Shown here: positions 59,050 through 64,000 of the stretch, in pieces
How the letters are laid out: each line of letters begins with the position of its first letter
How positions within the stretch are numbered: the first letter of the stretch is position 1
DNA from: Chloroflexota bacterium
GTDB lineage: Bacteria; Chloroflexota; Anaerolineae; Promineifilales; Promineifilaceae
Reading direction: 5' to 3'
DNA: 64,000 nt
Assembly: GCA_014584575.1 (NCBI GenBank)
Contig: JACTMP010000032.1
Coordinates: 124,001-188,000 of the forward strand
Position numbers and translations under genes: made by a program
Notes under the pieces: model-generated
What the model saw: only the letters and a program-made list of their open reading frames with translations
Databases searched by the model: none
What the model was told of the DNA's origin: nothing

Positions 59050-60776
59050 TCTACCAACTCCGGCCACAGGTTGATGGCGCTGACGATGGCGGAAGCGGCC
59101 GTTTGCCCCAGGCCACATAGTGACGTTTCCGTCATGGTAAAGCCGACATCTAGCAGCCGCTCTTTGTCGCCGGGCTGCGGGCCGCCGTTGTGGCAAATGT
59201 GGTGCAGGATTTCCACCTGCCGTTGGGTGCCAATCTGGCAGGGGAAACATTTGCCGCAGCTTTCATGGGCGAAGAAGTGCGCCAGATGATACAGCGTGTG
59301 GCGCATATCGGTCTGGTCGTCAATGACCATGACCACACCGGAGCCAATGGGAAAGGCGTGGTTGCGCGAGGAGGCATAGGTGAGCGGGTAATCGAGTTCG
59401 GCGGGGCTGAGAAAACGGCCGGCTGCCCCACCCACGAGAACGGACTGAATGGCACGGCCGTCCTTCACCCCACCACCCATCTCTATCAGCTCCCGCACCG
59501 TCACCCCAAATGGCAGTTCATACAGCCCTGGCCGGTTCACATGCCCACTCAGGCAGAACCACTTCGTCCCTTTGGAATCCTCCGTGCCGTGCGCCGCCCA
59601 TTCATCCCAGCCAATGCGGGCCACCGCCAGCGCCGCTACCAACGTTTCCACGTTGTTGATCGCCGTCGGCTGGTGAAACAGGCCATGTGTGGTGGGGAAG
59701 GGGGGTTTGATGCGCGGAAAGCCCCGTTTGCCTTCAATGGCTTCAAACAGCGCCGTCTCCTCGCCGCAAATGTACGCGCCGGCGCCCAACCGCACCTCAA
59801 TATCAAAGTTGAAGCCGGGCCGCCCCAGGATATTTTTGCCCAGATACCCGGCCGCCCGTGCTTTTTCCACCGCGTTCAGCAGTCGTTTGTAGCTGCGCGG
59901 ATATTCGCCGCGAATAAAAATCCAGCCATTCTCCGCTCCCACCACATAGGCCGCCAGCGCCATCGCTTCCACCAGGCTGAACGGGTCTTCTTCCATCAGG
60001 CCGCGATCTTTGAAGGTGCCTGGTTCGCTCTCGTCACAGTTGGCGATGATATGCTTTTGGGAGGGCATACCGGGGGCAGCGCGGGTGAATTTCCATTTGT
60101 TGCCGACGGGAAACATGGCCCCGCCGCGCCCCAAAATGTTACTGGCGTCCATCCACTGGATGATCTCGTCGGGCGGGTGCTGCATGGCGTTTTGCAGCCC
60201 CACATACCCCTCGTGTGCCAGGTAATCGTCCAGGCTGAGGGGGTCAATTTGCCCCACGCGAAACAGTTTGAGTTTGGGTTCGCCGTAGATTTTGGCGTCT
60301 GGTTCGGGGTAGGTGCCGGCCAGGAAGTTGTCTACGGCCGTGACCGTCAAATCTCCCGCCGGTTTCTCGCCATACAGGGCATTCGGCGCGTGTTCACACA
60401 TGCCCAGGCAGGGCACACGCTCGTAAGCGATGGCTCCATCTGCGCTCACTTCGCCGTGTTGCAAGCCCAATTTTTCAGAAACCGCTTTGTGAATGGCCTC
60501 ACACCCGGCCAACTGGCAGGCCACATCTTCACACACGCGGACAACGGTGCGGGCCATCGGCCGGTTGTAAAACATGGTGTAAAACTCAATCACGCCGTGA
60601 ATATCGGCCAGGGGCACACGCAACGTTTTGCTCACCGCCTCTTGCACGGCTTCAGGCAGCCAGCCATAAATCGCTTGAGCCTCATGCAGCAAGGGGAGAA
60701 GGGCATCACGGCGACGGCCGTGATACTTGCGCAATACCGGTTCCAACAATGTTAAATCAATGGGTTCAGTGGTCAT
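59046..60776 (-). CDS. NuoE-NuoF fusion (NADH-binding diaphorase subunit)
   Basis: 576 aa from ATG 60776 (GAGGG upstream; an in-frame start at 60812 seems less likely). Residues 1-165 are a NuoE-like thioredoxin-fold domain with 2Fe-2S cysteines (CEDVACQLAGC ... CLGMCEHAPN). Residues about 190-576 are NuoF: FMN/NADH loop GRGGAMFPVGNKWKF, ANCDESEPGTFKDR, YICGEETALFEAIEGKRGFP and the 4Fe-4S cysteines ESCGKCFPCQIGT ... LCGLGQTA. It oxidises NADH (or NADPH) and passes electrons to the HoxU-like subunit encoded downstream. The hydrogenase or dehydrogenase partner (HoxYH, HydA, FdhA) is outside the window. It may belong to a bidirectional hydrogenase or a formate dehydrogenase. Confidence 0.93.
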   Translation of the reverse strand: MTTEPIDLTLLEPVLRKYHGRRRDALLPLLHEAQAIYGWLPEAVQEAVSKTLRVPLADIHGVIEFYTMFYNRPMARTVVRVCEDVACQLAGCEAIHKAVSEKLGLQHGEVSADGAIAYERVPCLGMCEHAPNALYGEKPAGDLTVTAVDNFLAGTYPEPDAKIYGEPKLKLFRVGQIDPLSLDDYLAHEGYVGLQNAMQHPPDEIIQWMDASNILGRGGAMFPVGNKWKFTRAAPGMPSQKHIIANCDESEPGTFKDRGLMEEDPFSLVEAMALAAYVVGAENGWIFIRGEYPRSYKRLLNAVEKARAAGYLGKNILGRPGFNFDIEVRLGAGAYICGEETALFEAIEGKRGFPRIKPPFPTTHGLFHQPTAINNVETLVAALAVARIGWDEWAAHGTEDSKGTKWFCLSGHVNRPGLYELPFGVTVRELIEMGGGVKDGRAIQSVLVGGAAGRFLSPAELDYPLTYASSRNHAFPIGSGVVMVIDDQTDMRHTLYHLAHFFAHESCGKCFPCQIGTQRQVEILHHICHNGGPQPGDKERLLDVGFTMTETSLCGLGQTAASAIVSAINLWPELVE

Positions 60777-60933
60777 GTCTATCCCTCGTACTGCGTATTG
60801 CGGCAGTGGCAATACGTCTATCGGTAAGACATGCCGATTGTACCGGAGAGTGGGGTAACTTCCAATGTGACGTTTGTGAGGTTACGGCCGTATAAATGTC
60901 ACTCTGTCACTTTATCGCCGCCTCAAGTATAGT

Positions 60934-61043
60934 AGCCCGGCGAATAAATTCGCGGCAACAGGAGGCGAAGACCGCCTGCGCGGTCTGGCATCCAGCCGAC
61001 GAAGGTCGGCTTTGCCTTTTGTAGCTGCGGTTTCAACCGCCCG
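60934..61043. repeat. REP-like palindromic module R4
   Basis: It has CGGCGAATAAATTCGCGGCA, hairpin AGACCGC-CTGC-GCGGTCT, hairpin AGCCGAC-GAAG-GTCGGCT, then GTAGCTGCGGTTTCAACCGC. The order matches R3; R1 and R2 share the AGTCGGC-type core. It fills most of the gap between nuoEF and the transporter gene. Confidence 0.85.
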
Positions 61044-61076
61044 ATTCATTCCAAAATAAAAGTGAAAACATTTACC

Positions 61077-62303
61077 ATGTCCCCACAAACCTGGCTCACC
61101 CTCTTTCTCGTCTTGCTCATTCTGGTAGGCATTGCCCTGGGGCGTTACCCCTGGCTGCGTATGAACCGGGCCACCATTGCCCTGGTGGGGGCCACGCTGC
61201 TCGTCCTCATCGGCGCTATCGGCCTGGAAGAAGCGTATGCGGCCATTGACATGAACACCATCGTGTTGCTCTTTGCCATGATGATCATCAATGTCAATTT
61301 GAGCCTGGCCGGCTTTTTCCGGCTGGTGAACCGGCGCGTGGCGCAGTGGGCGCATACGCCGCGGGGACTACTGGCGCTTATTGTGGCTGCGGCGGGCATC
61401 CTCTCGGCGCTGTTCTTGAATGACACCATCGTGCTCATGTTCACACCGCTGGTGTTGGAGATGACGGCCGCCCGGCAGCGCAACCCCATCCCCTATCTGA
61501 TTGGCCTGGCTACGGCGGCCAATATCGGCTCAGTGGCCACCATTACCGGCAATCCGCAAAATATGCTCATCGGCATGTCATCCGGCATTTCCTATATCAC
61601 GTTTATGGCTTATCTGGCCCCGGTAGCCATAGTGGGGCTGGCGCTGGCCTGGGGCGTGGTGGTGCTGGTGTATCGGGGCGAATTCACGGCCGTGCCCCTA
61701 CCCCCGCCCAATCTGCCGCCCGACCGTCCTTACCGTCCCCTGCTGCGCAAAAGCCTGATCGCTACCGGACTGATGCTGGTGGCGTTTGTGGCGGGTGTGC
61801 CCGTGCCGCTGGCGGCGCTGGCGGCGGCCTCCTTATTGCTCATCACCCGGCGGTTGAAGCCGGAGCGCGTATTTCGGGAGATTGATTGGACGCTGTTGGT
61901 CTTTTTTGCGGCACTGTTTGTGGTCACGGGGGCCATCGTCAGCAGTGGGCTGAGCGACCGGCTCTTTGCCGTGTTGCAGCCGGTGGCGGAGCGGGGGATT
62001 GTGCCGTTGACGGCCGTGTCCGTCATCCTCAGCAACACCATCTCCAACGTGCCCGCCGTTATGCTCTTCCGCCCCTTTGTGGCCGAATTTAGCGACCCGC
62101 AGACTACCTGGCTGGTGCTGGCCATGGCCACCACCCTGGCAGGCAATCTGACCCTGCTCGGCTCCGTCGCCAACCTGATTGTGGCCGAAACGGCGGCGAC
62201 CATGGGCGTGCGCCTCACTTTTGGCGAATACCTGAAGGCGGGCGTGCCCATTACCATGTTGAGTTTAATCTGGGGGGTAGTCTGGCTCATGCTGGTGACA
62301 TGA
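61077..62303 (+). CDS. Anion/Na+ transporter, ArsB/NhaD/SLC13-like (IT superfamily)
   Basis: 408 aa from ATG 61077 (a GTG at 61062 is an alternative; neither has a clear ribosome site). About eleven membrane segments. Repeated features of the ion-transporter superfamily: LFLNDTIVLMFTPLVLEM, GSVATITGNPQNMLIGMSSG, and in the second half SVILSNTISNVPAVMLF and GNLTLLGSVANLIVAE. These pseudo-repeat hairpins, with Thr-Gly-Asn-Pro and Ser-Asn-x-x-Asn motifs, are typical of ArsB and SLC13-type carriers. The substrate could be arsenite, a dicarboxylate, phosphate or sulfate; I cannot tell which. It stands alone. Confidence 0.85.
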   Translation: MSPQTWLTLFLVLLILVGIALGRYPWLRMNRATIALVGATLLVLIGAIGLEEAYAAIDMNTIVLLFAMMIINVNLSLAGFFRLVNRRVAQWAHTPRGLLALIVAAAGILSALFLNDTIVLMFTPLVLEMTAARQRNPIPYLIGLATAANIGSVATITGNPQNMLIGMSSGISYITFMAYLAPVAIVGLALAWGVVVLVYRGEFTAVPLPPPNLPPDRPYRPLLRKSLIATGLMLVAFVAGVPVPLAALAAASLLLITRRLKPERVFREIDWTLLVFFAALFVVTGAIVSSGLSDRLFAVLQPVAERGIVPLTAVSVILSNTISNVPAVMLFRPFVAEFSDPQTTWLVLAMATTLAGNLTLLGSVANLIVAETAATMGVRLTFGEYLKAGVPITMLSLIWGVVWLMLVT

Positions 62304-62449
62304 GCGCCGGATGCCAGGTGTATCACTGGCTATGAACGGGGAAGGACGGCCGTCCGCCAATCCCTCCCTGGGTGCAGACGAATACTGGCCGTTCAAACGG
62401 TACTTCCCGGTGGTGTTTAGGGAGTGATCGGTGGTTGGTATACGGCCGT

Positions 62450-64000
62450 TTACCGCCGCTTGATTATCGCCGCCAATTCTGGCAGACGGCCATGCTGCCG
62501 CAAATACAGCGCCAACTCCCGCGCCAACTCTGTCAACGTGGTGTGGTGGGGCAGGTCTTCGTGGTTCACATCCAGCTCAAAGGCAAGCTGGCGTAGTTCC
62601 GCCAGGTTGTAGTGGGCAACCAATTGGCTTACCAGAACACGGATGTCACGCTCGTCGGGGGATTCAATGCCGTCCAGCAGGGCGCGCACATCAATCTCCA
62701 CATCATGGGCCGGGTCGTAATGGCTGAAGATGCCGCGCATTTCCAGATTGAGCAGGGCGCGGTAGAGGATGGCCGCTCCTGGTTTGCCTGGAATGGGCAC
62801 CCATTCGGCCGCTTCCAGATGGGCAAAGGAGGCGTGGATTTCGTCCAACTCGGCGCGGATGACGGCCAGCAGGTGGCGGCGGTGGGGCGCGGGGCCGTCC
62901 AGAGCGATAGTTAGACGGGCGGCGGCCGGGTCGGCGATGACCAGGGCGCGACAGCCATCGCGGGCCAGGACGAGGCCGTTGCGCCAGCGAATGGGCTGCC
63001 CAGTGTGATGGGCTGTATGGCCGTGCAGCCGCACCATCAACCGGGAGAGGATGGCGGCGGGCAGAATGGCGTAACGGTATTCCAGCGCTGGTTCGCCCGC
63101 TGGTTCACCGCTTTCCGGCCAGTCGAAGGCGAGGCGCTCTTTAGGCAGCAGGCCGGGGATGAGGTAGTGCTGCCCATCGCTCAGGGGCACACACAGTTCA
63201 AATTTGTGCATGATGTCCAGCAGGAAAGGATGTTTGTACGCCGGGTAGCGGTGGCGATCAAGAATACTGTCTAGCTCTGGCAGGTGCAGCAAGCCGCGCT
63301 CTTGCAGGGTGGGTGCATTGAGGATGGTGTAGATGCCACCCGTCACCCATTCCGGGTTGAGGATGTGGGTACCGGCCAGGCGACGGTCGTCCTGAAAGTT
63401 GAGCGCGGCCCCCAGGTCATGTAGGAAGCGGGCCAGGGTGCGCTGCGCCGCTTCGTGGTTAATCCCTTCTGCCTCACATAATTCCACGTAGCTTTCGTAG
63501 GGCAGGGTGTCTTTACCCAGGGCCGCCAGCTTTTCTTTGACGGCAAACCAGGTGAGGGGCAGGTGATCGTTGAGGTGGGGCATGGCGGCTAAGGCTGTTT
63601 CGATGGCCTGGCGCAGGGTGGGGATGCCCTCACCGCTGGTGCAGGAGGTATGCACAATGGCGCAAATGGCCGGGTATTTGAGCATCAGCCCGCGTTCATC
63701 CAGGGCTAGACGGCCCTGATCGCTTTTGTTCACCACCAGGATGAGGGGCGCATCCTCGCCGGCGAAACTTTGCACGTGGCGCAGCCAGTAATCGAGCCGG
63801 TTGGCGGCTTCGTCTTTGCGGGCTTCCATGACCAGCAGGTAAAGGCTGCGGTGGGTGAGGAAGAACTGGTGGGTGGCGTGGTAGATTTCCTGCCCGCCGA
63901 AATCCCAGACGTTGACCCGTAGGACGTTATCCGTATTCCGTGAGCCGTTATCCGTCATTTGTCCCTGGTCATTCGCCATCCCACCGTCTCTAATCTCCAC
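62450..64000 (-). CDS. Roc-COR GTPase with C-terminal effector-associated-like domain (N-terminus beyond right edge)
   Basis: 517 codons are visible; the frame is open at 64000, so the P-loop and any leucine-rich repeats lie outside. From the right: G3 motif VNVWDFGGQEIYHATHQFFL, G4 LILVVNKSD, the typical Roc end, then a COR domain (residues about 175-445, with PEWVTGGIYTILNAP and GLLPKERLAFDWPESGEP). The C-terminal 65 residues (RVLVSQLVAHYNLAELRQLA ... LARELALYLRQHGRLPELAA) resemble bacterial effector-associated (death-like) domains of conflict systems. The stretch before the G3 motif is read from heptamer-type repeat sequence (63926-64000). Function: probably a nucleotide-dependent scaffold; any immune role is inferred. 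Confidence 0.82.
   Translation of the reverse strand: MEIRDGGMANDQGQMTDNGSRNTDNVLRVNVWDFGGQEIYHATHQFFLTHRSLYLLVMEARKDEAANRLDYWLRHVQSFAGEDAPLILVVNKSDQGRLALDERGLMLKYPAICAIVHTSCTSGEGIPTLRQAIETALAAMPHLNDHLPLTWFAVKEKLAALGKDTLPYESYVELCEAEGINHEAAQRTLARFLHDLGAALNFQDDRRLAGTHILNPEWVTGGIYTILNAPTLQERGLLHLPELDSILDRHRYPAYKHPFLLDIMHKFELCVPLSDGQHYLIPGLLPKERLAFDWPESGEPAGEPALEYRYAILPAAILSRLMVRLHGHTAHHTGQPIRWRNGLVLARDGCRALVIADPAAARLTIALDGPAPHRRHLLAVIRAELDEIHASFAHLEAAEWVPIPGKPGAAILYRALLNLEMRGIFSHYDPAHDVEIDVRALLDGIESPDERDIRVLVSQLVAHYNLAELRQLAFELDVNHEDLPHHTTLTELARELALYLRQHGRLPELAAIIKRR
63926..64000. repeat. Tandem-repeat-derived segment in the Roc GTPase gene
   Basis: TTATCCGTATTCCGTGAGCC-type and GTCTCTAATCTCCAC units lie inside the open frame just before the G3 motif. 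They belong to the repeat families seen at gene junctions and continue to the edge of the window. Confidence 0.65.

Noticed and set aside
59190..60755. Plus-strand open frame of 521 codons
   Set aside because: Fully antisense to the NuoE-NuoF fusion, whose cofactor motifs are intact.
61077..62303. Naming the transporter arsB
   Set aside because: The IT-superfamily fold is clear, but no arsenic resistance genes lie nearby, so substrate naming would be unsupported.

Overview
The window looks like a chromosomal segment of a Chloroflexota bacterium (Anaerolineae/Ardenticatenia-like). This is inferred from protein style: a lipoprotein linker rich in VEVTRVV-type repeats, a secreted protein ending in YLPLIRR, a long HPF, GT-C and LytR-CpsA-Psr genes, and large BTAD/NB-ARC/TPR regulators. 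No rRNA is present to settle it. Most of the window is GC-rich and dense in the palindrome ACGGCCGT. Two blocks, about 26.8-34 kb and 43.6-51.9 kb, are AT-richer and nearly lack it. There is no phage, insertion sequence or CRISPR array.

Layout. 1-6.9 kb, minus strand: the N-terminal 1365 residues of a giant secreted transglutaminase-like protein (runs off the left edge), a small protein, and a beta-helix/Calx-beta secreted protein. 7.2-13.2 kb, plus: a SARP/BTAD-NB-ARC-TPR regulator, an ABC-2 permease and an LCP lipoprotein (envelope glycopolymer export and attachment). 13.2-15.1 kb, minus: ArfB and a polytopic membrane protein. 15.2-18 kb, plus: a promoter and operator, an AbrB/PIN toxin-antitoxin pair, a membrane thioredoxin-like protein whose first active-site cysteine codon is UGA (probable selenocysteine, with a SECIS-like hairpin), an alkaline-phosphatase-superfamily enzyme and a flavin reductase. 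18.05-18.47 kb: tRNA-Arg(UCU) split by a 350-nt group I intron. 18.6-26.7 kb: epimerase, Nnr, HdeD-like protein, aminotransferase, UbiE/MenG, TPR protein and HExxH protein.

26.8-34 kb: a complete Dpp/Opp-type ABC importer (binding lipoprotein, two permeases, two ATPases) with a consensus promoter, a 28-codon leader ORF and an intrinsic terminator between the permease genes. 34-43.5 kb: a receiver/roadblock-like protein, a HAD hydrolase, and a surface-glycan cluster (two GT2 enzymes, a methyltransferase, three polytopic GT-C-like proteins). 43.6-50.5 kb: a DegS/NarL-type two-component pair followed by cpaE-cpaF-tadB-tadC of a Tad pilus, without pilin or prepilin peptidase genes. 50.6-57.6 kb: ComF, HPF, low-MW phosphatase, HNH protein, Kbl/BioF-type enzyme, beta-CASP RNase and RNase D. 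57.7-60.8 kb: a NuoE-NuoF fusion and a NuoG/HoxU-like Fe-S subunit, split by a DUF4160/DUF2442 pair. 61-62.3 kb: an ArsB/NhaD-like transporter. 62.4-64 kb: the C-terminal part of a Roc-COR GTPase ending in an effector-associated-like domain (runs off the right edge).

Three repeat systems overlay the genes: the octamer ACGGCCGT; heptamer-based tandem repeats (GAGATTG, ACCGATT, CACCTGC and similar) in gene junctions, often with inverted arms; and REP-like palindromic modules. The heptamer repeats have also entered several reading frames without breaking them, adding low-complexity loops or tails to proteins.
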